Source: Deltaproteobacteria bacterium (lineage in GTDB: Bacteria > SAR324 > XYD2-FULL-50-16). Taken from it: 64,000 nt of DNA. The notes below the pieces were generated by a model. The model made no database searches, was not told the DNA's origin, and saw only the letters and a program-made list of their open reading frames with translations. The position numbers and the translations under genes are program-made. Positions within the stretch are counted from its first letter, which is position 1; every line of letters begins with the position of its first letter. Of the stretch, positions 25,522 to 35,201 are shown one piece after another. The stretch covers positions 62,001 to 126,000 of the forward strand of contig JABHWU010000122.1 in NCBI GenBank assembly GCA_018657625.1. The letters are read 5' to 3'.

Positions 25522-27627
25522 ATGGCAACAATTGCCGGTTTAGATTTGGGAAAAAGGAAGTTCTTTAACGCTGATATATCCTTGGCTTTAGGTGTTGTTG
25601 TGATATTAGGTGTTATGATTCTGCCTTTACCACCGGCCATCCTGGATATGCTGTTTGCCATTAATATCACTTTCTCGGTTTTGATTCTTTTTGTCGCACT
25701 TTATTCTGTTAAACCTCTAGATTTTTCTGCTTTTCCTAGTGTACTATTGGTAGCTACTTTATTTCGCTTATCGTTAAATATTGCTTCTACCAGGGCGATA
25801 TTACAAAATGGAAAAGAAGGACCTGCAGCAGCGGGTCATGTTATTAAAGCTTTTGGAAGTTTTGTGGTCGGTGGAAACTATTTAATCGGTATCATTATAT
25901 TTTTGATTTTTGTGCTGATTAACTTCATTGTTATTAGTAAAGGTGCCGGTCGGATTGCAGAAGTTGCCGCTCGTTTTACCTTAGATGCCATGCCTGGAAA
26001 GCAAATGGCCATTGATGCTGATCTAAATGCAGGAATCATTGATGAACCCACAGCCCAATCCCGAAGAAGGGAAATTCAACAGGAATCAGATTTTTTTGGA
26101 GCCATGGATGGTGCCAGTAAATTTGTTCGGGGAGATGCCATTGCCGGTTTGATAATTACCGCCATTAACATTATTGGCGGTTTAATTCTGGGTGTTATGT
26201 TTTATAACATGGGTATTGGTAATGCAGCGGAAACATTCACGTCTTTAACCATCGGAGATGGTTTGGTCAGCCAGATACCATCAATTATTATTTCTATAGC
26301 GGCTGGTATCGTCATCACTAAAGCTGGTGCTCAAAACAGGTTGGGTGTTGATTTAGGAATACAATTATTTGGGAACCCCCCGGCGCTGATGTTAGCATCG
26401 GGAACTCTATTTGTTTTTGCTTTAGTACCGGGTATGCCTAAAGTTACTTTTATGATTCTGTCGATTGTTATTGGTATTTTGGGTTGGCAAAGCCTTGAAA
26501 AAGGTAAAAGACAGGCAAGAAGGGCTGAAACCAGGGAAGTTGAACAGCAAGCTGTAGATGCTACTACGGAAAGCAGTGATGATATTGCTGAGCTATTACC
26601 TATTGATACTTTAGGCCTTGAATTGGGTTATGCATTAATTCCACTGGTTGATTCCGAGCAAGATGGTGAATTGTTAGAACGCGTAAAAGCCATCCGGAGA
26701 CAAATAGCCTTAGACCTTGGTTTTATTGTTCCACCAGTTCACATTAAAGATAATCTACAGCTGGAACCAGGCGCATATAGCCTGACCATAAAAGGAATCG
26801 AAGTTGGTAAAGGCGAAATGATGATGGATCATTATCTGGCAATGCAGGCGGGTGAAGTAGATATGGAAATTGACGGGTTAGCAACCACAGAACCGGCTTT
26901 TGGACTTCCAGCTATATGGATTTCAGATGATGATCAGGAAAACGCGCAAATTGCTGGTTATACAGTGGTTGATATCCCAACAGTGATATCAACCCATGTG
27001 ACTGAAATAATAAAATCACATGCCCATGAATTTCTGGGACGACAAGAAACACAAAAGTTACTAGATAAAGTCGCTGAAAATGAACCGAAGTTAATTGAAG
27101 AATTAGTACCTGACCTATTGGGATTGGGTATTATTCAGAGAGTATTACAAAATCTGCTTAAGGAAAACGTGTCTATCAGGGATATGAATACAATTCTTGA
27201 AACGTTGGCAGATACTGCCCAATATACCAAACAACCTGAAATTTTAGGTGAGCATGTTCGGGAATCCCTTGCCAGAAACATCACTAGACAGTATCAAAAT
27301 GAAGAAGGTGTATTACCAGTGATGACAATGGATCAGGAAATAGAGAATAAATTAGCTGAATCTGTTCAGGATACAGGACAAGGATCCTATTTAGGTATCG
27401 ATCCGGAGTCAGCAGAAAGAATTATGATTGCTATTGAAAATGGTATTGAAGGCTTTACCATGTTTAATTATCAACCTGTGATTTTATGTTCTCCTATGAT
27501 TCGAATTCATCTTAAAAAACTGATGGAACGTTCGATACCAAATCTGGTTGTCTTGTCTCATAATGAGATTATTACAGATATTAAAATTGAATCTTTAGGT
27601 ACGATTGGTTTTGATGAGCAAGGATAA
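25522..27627 (+). CDS. flhA: flagellar biosynthesis protein FlhA
   Basis: Largest subunit of the flagellar export gate, coupling proton flow to export. 701 residues, the usual size: eight N-terminal membrane helices (about 20-325) with the FHIPEP-family block RFTLDAMPGKQMAIDADLN, then a linker and the cytoplasmic domain that docks chaperone-substrate complexes. TATAAT sits 20 bp upstream of the ATG and no Shine-Dalgarno sequence is seen. flhF and flhG, common next genes, are absent; a convergent histidine-kinase gene follows 17 bp after the stop. Confidence 0.98.
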   Translation: MATIAGLDLGKRKFFNADISLALGVVVILGVMILPLPPAILDMLFAINITFSVLILFVALYSVKPLDFSAFPSVLLVATLFRLSLNIASTRAILQNGKEGPAAAGHVIKAFGSFVVGGNYLIGIIIFLIFVLINFIVISKGAGRIAEVAARFTLDAMPGKQMAIDADLNAGIIDEPTAQSRRREIQQESDFFGAMDGASKFVRGDAIAGLIITAINIIGGLILGVMFYNMGIGNAAETFTSLTIGDGLVSQIPSIIISIAAGIVITKAGAQNRLGVDLGIQLFGNPPALMLASGTLFVFALVPGMPKVTFMILSIVIGILGWQSLEKGKRQARRAETREVEQQAVDATTESSDDIAELLPIDTLGLELGYALIPLVDSEQDGELLERVKAIRRQIALDLGFIVPPVHIKDNLQLEPGAYSLTIKGIEVGKGEMMMDHYLAMQAGEVDMEIDGLATTEPAFGLPAIWISDDDQENAQIAGYTVVDIPTVISTHVTEIIKSHAHEFLGRQETQKLLDKVAENEPKLIEELVPDLLGLGIIQRVLQNLLKENVSIRDMNTILETLADTAQYTKQPEILGEHVRESLARNITRQYQNEEGVLPVMTMDQEIENKLAESVQDTGQGSYLGIDPESAERIMIAIENGIEGFTMFNYQPVILCSPMIRIHLKKLMERSIPNLVVLSHNEIITDIKIESLGTIGFDEQG

Positions 27628-27644
27628 TAGCTCAGAATTTGCCG

Positions 27645-29492
27645 TTATCTGGGAATAAAATCCATGATATTATTTTTATCAGAAGGAACAGTAAAATTGA
27701 ATATTGCCCCTGTATCTTCACTGTTTTCAGCCCATATTTTCCCTTTATGATATAGTAGGATCTCTTTACAAATCGATAGTCCTAAACCTGTTCCCCCGGT
27801 ACCTGTTTTTGTTTTAGAACTCTGAATAAATTTATTAAAAATACTCTCTAACTCTTGTTCAGGAATACCAATACCGCCATCCTCGATTTTTATTTGAAAG
27901 AAATGATAAGTTGAACCTTGATATGTCTGATCTGTTTTTGAAATACTTATTTTAATAAAACCATTATCCCGATTGAACTTAACAGCGTTTACAATAATAT
28001 TGCGTAATACTTGTTCTATCTTGTAATGATCGCAGATACAGCGAGTGTTGTAATCAGGTTTATGAAACTCGATCTGAATATTTTTCTGATCAAAAACCGG
28101 TTGTAATTCATAAATAATATTTTCTATGAGTTGATTCAAACGATGAATTTTAAATTTGAATCTCAGTTTGCCAGATTCCAATTTAGATAAATCCAGTAAA
28201 TCATTTAACAATACTAAAAGTGTTTTTCCACTGGCATGGATATTTTTAAAATAATGGTAGAGTTTTTCCCGGTTGGCTGTCTCAAATTTATTAAGGCCAA
28301 ATTTGGAAAAACTGAGAATTCCATGCAAGGGTGTTCTCAATTCATGGGACATATTCGCCAGGAATTCACTCTTAGCATTATTGGCAAATTCAGCTTGTTT
28401 TTGAGTGCTAATAAGTACTTTGCGAGCTTCATATCGTTCAGTAATATCAATGGCGGTGATTACTGAATATTCGATTTTGTTGTGCTGATTCTGAATGGTA
28501 ATTAAATTAGTAAGCATCGGGAATTCAATCCCTTCCTGATTAATGTGCATAACTACTTTTGCGTTATAATTTTTTTCTTCATTCTCCAAATGTTGTTGAT
28601 CAGTATCATTTGTGTTTTGATTCGTTGAATATAATATTTGATGGTGTTGCCCCAGTAACTCCTGTATCGTAAATCCGTGTGTTGAAGCCAGGTAAGGATT
28701 AATATATTTGATTAAGCCATCACGATCTAATATCGCCATCCCATAGTTGGCAGATCTAAATATTGTATTAAATCTGCCTAATTCACTACTGATTTTATTA
28801 AATAATTTATTTCTTCGTAACCAGGCAACGATGAGTAAAATATAGGTTACGCTTACAATCAACATTAGCAAAAGCATGGATTGACTGATTTTGTGACTGG
28901 ATTTTAGGTTGTTTTGCATTTCTGAAAGTGGCGTTGAAATACACACTAACCATTTTTCATTGAATACCTTAACTGGTACCCAAGCCGTCATTTCCATACC
29001 GATATCCGATGACCAGGTATATAACCCGGCACCTTCTTCTGCGTTTTGAATTTTTAAAATCAAATCTTCATATGGGGCGTGTTTATTGGGATCTCCTTTT
29101 TCAAAAATTTCTTTTATTTTTTTTTCGCGAATACTGATATCTGAATCATGGTTAATGTTATAGATTACAGCATGTTCACTATATATCCATGCATCTTGTT
29201 TATTTTTGTGCTTCAATGGCAGGATAAAAATCTGAAAAATTTCTTTTTTTATTTTTTTTCTATTTTGTATATTATCGGTAAATTTTTGATATTTTATATA
29301 TGCGGAAGTATTACTAACAGTTGTTCTTGCAATTTCCAACTGAACATCATTGTATGTGTGCGTATCAGACTGTAATATTATATTGGATTGATTTAAGACC
29401 AGATACCACCAAAGAAATATCGTTGAGATACTGATAATCAAGAAAACCAGTTGCAGGGTATTAAAAGTGCGGTTTGTATGTTGTTTATTCAT
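27645..29492 (-). CDS. membrane sensor histidine kinase with PAS domain
   Basis: 615 residues: a membrane helix at about 13-34, an extracytoplasmic sensor region (35-204), a second helix at about 205-226, a PAS domain (about 240-355), the dimerisation/phosphoacceptor domain with H383 in FLANMSHELRTPLHG, and a catalytic domain with N box (NAVKFN), G1 (DGGIGIPE) and G2 (GTGLGLSICK). It has no receiver domain and no adjacent response regulator; the nearest receivers are at 30.6-36.8 kb. The start ATG has no Shine-Dalgarno sequence. It faces flhA tail to tail, so co-regulation with flagella is not implied. Confidence 0.94.
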   Translation of the reverse strand: MNKQHTNRTFNTLQLVFLIISISTIFLWWYLVLNQSNIILQSDTHTYNDVQLEIARTTVSNTSAYIKYQKFTDNIQNRKKIKKEIFQIFILPLKHKNKQDAWIYSEHAVIYNINHDSDISIREKKIKEIFEKGDPNKHAPYEDLILKIQNAEEGAGLYTWSSDIGMEMTAWVPVKVFNEKWLVCISTPLSEMQNNLKSSHKISQSMLLLMLIVSVTYILLIVAWLRRNKLFNKISSELGRFNTIFRSANYGMAILDRDGLIKYINPYLASTHGFTIQELLGQHHQILYSTNQNTNDTDQQHLENEEKNYNAKVVMHINQEGIEFPMLTNLITIQNQHNKIEYSVITAIDITERYEARKVLISTQKQAEFANNAKSEFLANMSHELRTPLHGILSFSKFGLNKFETANREKLYHYFKNIHASGKTLLVLLNDLLDLSKLESGKLRFKFKIHRLNQLIENIIYELQPVFDQKNIQIEFHKPDYNTRCICDHYKIEQVLRNIIVNAVKFNRDNGFIKISISKTDQTYQGSTYHFFQIKIEDGGIGIPEQELESIFNKFIQSSKTKTGTGGTGLGLSICKEILLYHKGKIWAENSEDTGAIFNFTVPSDKNNIMDFIPR

Positions 29493-29933
29493 TAAATATT
29501 TTCGATCTAATGTACTATATTAGTTGATCGTTGTTTTAAGATTAATTAGCATAAATCTAATGCCATTCCAACCAAATAATTAATTTGCTGAAGTACCAGA
29601 AAATAACCCGTAACTTTCCAAGGTGTGACCATGAACAAAAAAATAAAAATATATCAAGTAGAGGCTTTTATTAAGGAAAAGCCTAAAGGAAATCCTGCTA
29701 TTCTCTTAGTAAATCTAACCCCACGCAATTTTTATTGTATGCCTTAAAACCGCTAAAGATAGATCCTACATTATTTAATAGGTGTTATTTATTTGCCGGT
29801 TGATCAATATAATTGACTGACGAATTCTATGAAAAAAATAATTTTCTGATATGACAGTATCAAAATTAGCCAAAAAGAGGTACTGGTTAGGGGAGATATT
29901 TAGGAATAATATTAATAAAATTAGAGATATTAA
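29493..29933. other. intergenic region, 441 bp, with PhzF remnant
   Basis: Between the divergent sensor kinase and racemase genes. It contains the 38-codon PhzF-like stub at 29631-29747. The remainder is A/T-rich with no further feature. Confidence 0.5.
29631..29747 (+). pseudogene. remnant of a PhzF-family gene (N-terminal 38 residues)
   Basis: A short frame begins MNKKIKIYQVEAF and continues with KGNPAILL before stopping. PhzF-family isomerases start with this pattern (K-I-x-x-Y-Q-V-D-A-F, then F-x-GNPA-x-V), where the GNPA loop follows the first strand. The remaining 230 or so residues, including the catalytic Glu, are gone, and no continuation was found in other frames of the following 186 bp. 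AAGGTG lies before the ATG, so the translation signal survives. It precedes an amino-acid racemase gene. A functional 38-residue peptide is unlikely. Confidence 0.65.
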
Positions 29934-30626
29934 ATGAAAACAATTGGATTATTGGGGGGAATGAGCTGGGAATCAACGCTAAGTTATTACAAAGAAATTA
30001 ATGAAGCAGTCAGGCGTGAATTGGGTAGTTTGCATTCTGCTAAAATTGCAATGTTTAGTGTCGATTTTCAGGAAATAGAGACTTTGCAGCATCAAGGGAA
30101 ATGGGAAGAAACTGGGGTTATCCTGGGGGAAGCCTCTAAAAGTATTCAGGTGGGTGGTGCTGACTTTTTAGTGATTTGTACTAACACTATGCATAAAGTA
30201 GCACCTCAGATTGAAACTGCCATTGATATTCCAATTTTGCATATTGCTGATGCCACCGCTGAACAAATGGTGGAGGATGGAATCAAGGCTGTTGGTTTAT
30301 TGGGTACTGCCTTCACCATGGAGCAGGACTTTTATAAGAAAAGGGTAGAGGATAAATATAAAATAGAGGTATTGGTTCCTAATCAACCTGACAGGGCAAT
30401 TGTGCATGACATAATTTACCAAGAATTATGCTTGGGGAAAGTAGAAGGCGACTCTAGAGAACAATACCTCAGAATCATTGAAGATTTATCAAGTAGTGGT
30501 GCTGAAGCCGTAATATTAGGGTGTACAGAGATTGCACTATTGGTAAATTCCACTCAAACATCAGTAAAATTATATGATACGACTCAAATTCATGCACAAA
30601 AAGCGGTTGAATGGGCGTTATCTTGA
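29934..30626 (+). CDS. aspartate/glutamate racemase family, YgeA-like
   Basis: Cofactor-independent two-cysteine amino-acid racemase, 230 residues. It starts GLLGGMSWESTLSYY; catalytic cysteines are C82 (CTNTMHK) and C197 (GCTEI). Whole-length resemblance to E. coli YgeA, a broad-specificity racemase (for example LHIADAT, GTAFTMEQDFY, HDIIYQELCLG), makes this clade more likely than a strict aspartate racemase. A partial AGAGAT precedes the ATG. It ends 8 bp from the convergent cheA gene. D-amino acid supply to wall or signalling is the probable role. Confidence 0.93.
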   Translation: MKTIGLLGGMSWESTLSYYKEINEAVRRELGSLHSAKIAMFSVDFQEIETLQHQGKWEETGVILGEASKSIQVGGADFLVICTNTMHKVAPQIETAIDIPILHIADATAEQMVEDGIKAVGLLGTAFTMEQDFYKKRVEDKYKIEVLVPNQPDRAIVHDIIYQELCLGKVEGDSREQYLRIIEDLSSSGAEAVILGCTEIALLVNSTQTSVKLYDTTQIHAQKAVEWALS

Positions 30627-30634
30627 GACAGAGC

Positions 30635-33600
30635 TTAAATGGATCTGGATTTTTGAAGCTGTTCGTTGACGCATTGAATAATCTTTGGTTTACCTAATTT
30701 TACCTGCCATCCGTCAAAGCCCATGTTTTTCCCTTTTTGAATATTTTTTTCATCATTTAAGGAAGTCAATGCAATGACAGGTATTTTTTTATTTTTTTCA
30801 ATCGCTCTAAAGTGCTGAATAAATTCGAATCCATTCATAACTGGCATTTCAATATCAGACAGGATAATATCAAAGGTTTCATTTTCCAAAATTTCCAACG
30901 CCTCTTTTCCATCTTTGGCTTTGGTAACTACGAAACCTTCGGATGTTAGGTATTCATTGATCATGATTTGGAAAAAAGGTGTATCTTCAATCAATAAAAT
31001 ACTAGCGTTTGTTTCTATTGCTGTTTTAAGTGAATGCATAAATGCTTTTGGTTCGGCCGTCTCTACAATTTTACAAATATCCAGAACCACAGTAATTTTT
31101 TCATCGATTAAAATTGAACCAAAAATTCCGTTTGCATGAACAATTCCATCACTCATCTTTAATTTTAATGATTTCGTATCCAGAATTTGATTAATTAGAA
31201 TTCCAATAGGGATATTTGTATCTTTGGGGATGATGATATTTGGGTTTTCAGGATATTGATCCGGTTTTTTAATGGGAAGATAATCATCCAATCTGATCAC
31301 ACGCATTTGTTGATCATGATAATTTAAATATTCATTTTTACCGACGGATTGGATTTGGTTTTGAGAAATGGTATCTACTCTTTGAATTAAGGGAATGTTT
31401 ACCGCAAATTGTTCATTGGTGCCATTATCAAAAATTAAAATGGACTGCTCTTCTTGTTCTATATTTTTAATTCTGGCTGATTCAATTTGATCGTCCTGAC
31501 GTTTATGTTTCAACTGGATTCGGTTTTTTTGAATAAATCCCAGCATATCAACAATCATTGCCACACTCCCATCGCCTAGTATTGTAGTACCGGAATAGGT
31601 ATTTAAATTTTTTATATAGCTTGGAATAGGCTTAACTACTATTTCTTCATTGCCAATAATTGAATCAATAACGATACCGATCTTATCGGTACCCACCGAA
31701 ATAATAAGAATCCGCAGTGATTCATTATATTTTTCTGAATCAAGTGGAATGGAGACTTGTTCGTTTAAATCAACATTAAAGGGATCAAAATTAGCAATGC
31801 TTTTAAGTTCTCTTGATAAATAATGGTACATATCATCTTGATTGGTCTTGATATCTAAACCTTTTGCTAGAGAAATCAGAGGCAACAATGACCCTCTTAA
31901 TTTTAAGACTTCGGAATTCTGGATATATGATAAAGATGAATAAAATCGTTCCGGTTCGATCATTACTAATTCTTCCAGGTATACTTTTGGAATCGCAAAA
32001 CTTTGCCCACTAGACATGACAATAATACATGGTACAATTGCCATTGTGAGTGGCAATGTCATTTTGATTATGGTTTGTTGTTCAGGAATGGAACAGATTT
32101 CAACGGTGCCCCCAATTCCTTCAATGTTGGATCGAACGACATCCATACCAACACCTCGACCGGAGACTGAAGAAACAATCTCTGCGGTTGAAAATCCCGG
32201 AAGAAAAATCAGGTTAATTTTTTCCTGATCAGAGTATTTCTCGATGGTTTTTTGATTAACCAGGCCTTTTTCCAAAGCGATTGATGCTATTTTATCGGGG
32301 ATAATCCCCCCTCCATCATCCTGAACCTTGATAACAACCTGTCCACTTTCATGATAAGCTTTTAGTAGAAGTTTTCCTTGTTCGGTTTTACCGTGTTTTA
32401 ATCTAATTTCCGGCATTTCAATGCCGTGATCGGCCGAATTTCGAACAATGTGGGTTAATGGATCAGAAATAGCTTCTAATACCGTTTTGTCAAGTTCTAC
32501 TTCACTTCCTTCCTGTACTAATTGTATATTTTTACCCAGTTTTCCCGATAATTCCCTGATTAGCCTGGGGAATCGATCAAATACGGTTGATACCGTTTGC
32601 ATCCTTGTGTTTAGAATTTCTTCCTGCAGTGATGAGGTTACAGAATTTAGTGTTTGCATGATTCCGGGCAAACCCGGTATATCTTCTGCTTCATTATTAC
32701 TGGCTTGTAGTAGTTGATTTCTAATTAAAACTAATTCACCAGCCATATTGATTAATTTATTTAATTTTTTCAGGCTAACACGGATGCTTTCTTCGACCTG
32801 GATCTTTTTCGCTACTGGAGTCGTCGTAGTTTTTTCTGCTTTTACGGTTGAAAGAACCGATAATTCCGCAGCTGAAACAGGAAGATTGGTTATCGGTTCA
32901 CTTTCAGTTTCTTTATTTTCTAAAATAGATTCTTCCTGCTTTACTGCGGTATATGATTCTATATCAAATGGCACAATATTCTTTGGATCGATTTCCAATA
33001 CGGCCGCTATTAAGGACGCATCCATGATCGTTGCGAAAATAAATTCAAAACAAAGATCTTCATCTAGACAAGACTCAAGTGTTGTTATAGTGCTGGTTTC
33101 TAAATGGCCGTCTATAAATTTTCCAAATTCTTCCAGCTCTGCTATCAATTGAATGGGGGTTTTATTTTTTACTGCAATATCTTTAACGAGAAATAAGGAG
33201 ATGGAATAGATATCCATTCCGGATTTTGAAACAGCTTCAATTTCTGATTTATCAACCGTAAAATTCTGATTTTGTATTTGTAATTCAGTGTCTGGAATAT
33301 CAACACTTTCTGAGTCTGTTTCTGTTTTTGTGACTGCTTCCAGTGAATCAAACAGCTTTAACTCTTCTGCGATATCTGATGTATTACTGTTTGCGACATC
33401 ATCAATCATATGATTTAATTTATCGAGTCCCTTTAATAAGGCATCAATATGTTTCTTCCCCAGAATCATTTCTGAGGTTCTGGCTTTGGACATCAGGTTT
33501 TCCATTGCATGAGAAAGTGTACCTAGTTGTTCCAAACCAAAAAAACCAGCACCACCTTTTATACTATGGACACTTCTGAACAGGCGATTGACGATATCCA

Positions 33601-33703
33601 TGTTTGTAGGATTTGATTCAATGGCCAGTAGATCCGGTTCAATTGTCGTCAAGTGTTCTTTTGCCTCATCAACAAATCCAATCAGCAAATCCTCATCAAA
33701 CAT
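30635..33703 (-). CDS. CheA-type hybrid histidine kinase with C-terminal receiver
   Basis: 1022 residues. Order: Hpt domain with phosphoacceptor H46 (VHSIKGGAGF), a P2-like region (about 150-265), dimerisation domain (about 305-370), HATPase with HIVRNSADHGIE, VQDDGGGI, FLPGFSTAE and SGRGVGMDVV, a CheW-like P5 domain split by a loop, a second CheW-like region (about 770-885), and a receiver domain (about 897-1018) with DIEMPVMNG. This resembles the CheA-REC fusions of alternative chemosensory systems controlling twitching, surface sensing or c-di-GMP. No receptor, CheW, CheR or CheB lies nearby. AGGTGG precedes the ATG. It follows three receiver-containing genes on the same strand after 415 bp. 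Confidence 0.95.
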   Translation of the reverse strand: MFDEDLLIGFVDEAKEHLTTIEPDLLAIESNPTNMDIVNRLFRSVHSIKGGAGFFGLEQLGTLSHAMENLMSKARTSEMILGKKHIDALLKGLDKLNHMIDDVANSNTSDIAEELKLFDSLEAVTKTETDSESVDIPDTELQIQNQNFTVDKSEIEAVSKSGMDIYSISLFLVKDIAVKNKTPIQLIAELEEFGKFIDGHLETSTITTLESCLDEDLCFEFIFATIMDASLIAAVLEIDPKNIVPFDIESYTAVKQEESILENKETESEPITNLPVSAAELSVLSTVKAEKTTTTPVAKKIQVEESIRVSLKKLNKLINMAGELVLIRNQLLQASNNEAEDIPGLPGIMQTLNSVTSSLQEEILNTRMQTVSTVFDRFPRLIRELSGKLGKNIQLVQEGSEVELDKTVLEAISDPLTHIVRNSADHGIEMPEIRLKHGKTEQGKLLLKAYHESGQVVIKVQDDGGGIIPDKIASIALEKGLVNQKTIEKYSDQEKINLIFLPGFSTAEIVSSVSGRGVGMDVVRSNIEGIGGTVEICSIPEQQTIIKMTLPLTMAIVPCIIVMSSGQSFAIPKVYLEELVMIEPERFYSSLSYIQNSEVLKLRGSLLPLISLAKGLDIKTNQDDMYHYLSRELKSIANFDPFNVDLNEQVSIPLDSEKYNESLRILIISVGTDKIGIVIDSIIGNEEIVVKPIPSYIKNLNTYSGTTILGDGSVAMIVDMLGFIQKNRIQLKHKRQDDQIESARIKNIEQEEQSILIFDNGTNEQFAVNIPLIQRVDTISQNQIQSVGKNEYLNYHDQQMRVIRLDDYLPIKKPDQYPENPNIIIPKDTNIPIGILINQILDTKSLKLKMSDGIVHANGIFGSILIDEKITVVLDICKIVETAEPKAFMHSLKTAIETNASILLIEDTPFFQIMINEYLTSEGFVVTKAKDGKEALEILENETFDIILSDIEMPVMNGFEFIQHFRAIEKNKKIPVIALTSLNDEKNIQKGKNMGFDGWQVKLGKPKIIQCVNEQLQKSRSI

Positions 33704-34118
33704 ACCACCTCAGTAAATATTTAAAAAAAATGGATTTAGTGAATAAAATCAAATTTATTAATAAGGATATAAAACGAATATTCCATGGTTTTCTGACCTT
33801 TTAAGTGATACCGACAATATTCAATTGCCACCAATTTGTAGTTGATTATCTTCAGAGCGTTAAGTGTTGAAACTGTTCATTTCCCGTTTAATACACCATC
33901 AATTTAACTGAATCGAATCAAGGTGTAAAATAGTATAAATTTTTTTTTTATAGGGATTATTAAAACAGCTGACCATTTAAACCAATAGCCTGCTTTTAGA
34001 TACAGCGAAAGATTTGGTCGGAGATAAAATTTAGGAAGATTGAAGATATAACTTAGGCTTAATAAAATTGATGAAACAATAATATCGTTATTGAGCCAGA
34101 GGTATAATTTTGAACAGT
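33704..34118. other. intergenic region, 415 bp
   Basis: A/T-rich stretch between the REC-kinase gene and the CheA hybrid (both minus strand). No gene, remnant or terminator is evident, though the gap suggests that cheA has its own promoter. Confidence 0.4.
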
Positions 34119-35174
34119 TTAAGCAATGTTATTTAGAATGTGAAATTTAAAAACAGCACCTGTTGGATTATTATCCTCTACCGTTAAATTACCACCATGA
34201 AGTGTCGCAACCCTTTTGGCGATAGCTAGGCTGATCCCCAAACCTTGACTGTGGTGATCTATGTCAGCATTATTGAATTCCCCAAAAATAATTTCTTTAT
34301 TTTCATTCGATATGCCCGGACCCTTGTCTTTGATTGTGACAATCACGTACGGATCTTTTGTTTCAATACTTACGTTGACAACATCATTTTCATTACTATG
34401 TTTAATTGCGTTATCAATGATATAACTTATGGACTTCGATATTATCGGAGCATCTATCATCAGGAATTTGGCAAGATCGTAATCAAATTTAAAACTAATG
34501 TTCTTTGTGTTACCAGTATATTTTTGAATGAGTTCTTCAATAATTTCCTCAAGTGCTCCCCGATGTAAGGCTAACTGATAGTTACTTTTTAATTTACAAA
34601 GAAATAAGGTTTTTGATGAACTAGTATGTAATTGCTGTGCGGCTTTAATTATGGCCTCAGCAAATTCTTTCTCATCATCTGATAAATTACTGCTCATCGA
34701 AAGCAATTCAGAATATCCTAAAATGATGTTTAATGGTGTTTTTGATTCATGGGTTAATAGTGTCAAAAAATCATCTTTAAGTTTATTCAATTCTTCCGTA
34801 TATTTCAGATGGGAAAAAACATTGATTTTTGCATTGAGTTCATTGTGATCGTAAGGTTTGGTAATATAGTCATCTGCGCCGGCTTCATAGCCAATTAAAC
34901 GGTCTTTCAACATCCGCTTTGCAGATACCAGAATGATTTTCGTTGTGGCAAGACTACTATTTTGTTTTACCTTACGACAAACCTCATATCCGTCCATTTC
35001 TGGCATCATGATATCTAATAAAATAATATCTGGCTTAAAGATCAGGGCTTTTTCCAGCCCTTCTTTGCCTGAGTAAGCTACTTCCAGCTGGAAATGCTCT
35101 TCCAATATTTCTATCAAAACTTCACAATTTGTTTCATCATCATCAACTATTAAAATCTTATAAAGCTTTTGCAC
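34119..35174 (-). CDS. REC-histidine kinase hybrid
   Basis: 351 residues with an N-terminal receiver domain (phosphorylatable D54 in LLDIMMPEMDG; K106 in ITKPYDH) followed by a kinase: H142 in LTHESKTPLNI, N box IDNAIKHS, G1 KDKGPGI, G2 QGLGISLAIA. There is no membrane helix, so it is a soluble relay kinase. The start is GTG with AAAGGA upstream. It lies 27 bp after the HD-GYP gene. The arrangement (receiver before kinase) suggests that its activity is set by another kinase, possibly the CheA hybrid or the sensor kinase at 27.6 kb. Confidence 0.93.
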   Translation of the reverse strand: MQKLYKILIVDDDETNCEVLIEILEEHFQLEVAYSGKEGLEKALIFKPDIILLDIMMPEMDGYEVCRKVKQNSSLATTKIILVSAKRMLKDRLIGYEAGADDYITKPYDHNELNAKINVFSHLKYTEELNKLKDDFLTLLTHESKTPLNIILGYSELLSMSSNLSDDEKEFAEAIIKAAQQLHTSSSKTLFLCKLKSNYQLALHRGALEEIIEELIQKYTGNTKNISFKFDYDLAKFLMIDAPIISKSISYIIDNAIKHSNENDVVNVSIETKDPYVIVTIKDKGPGISNENKEIIFGEFNNADIDHHSQGLGISLAIAKRVATLHGGNLTVEDNNPTGAVFKFHILNNIA

Positions 35175-35201
35175 GGATTTCCTTTCAATTAAAACGGGTT
35201 G

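Noticed and set aside
32448..33152. Plus-strand frames of 89 and 134 codons inside the CheA hybrid gene
   Set aside because: They mirror the coding strand of a well-defined CheA gene; no ribosome site and Ser-rich shadow-type composition.
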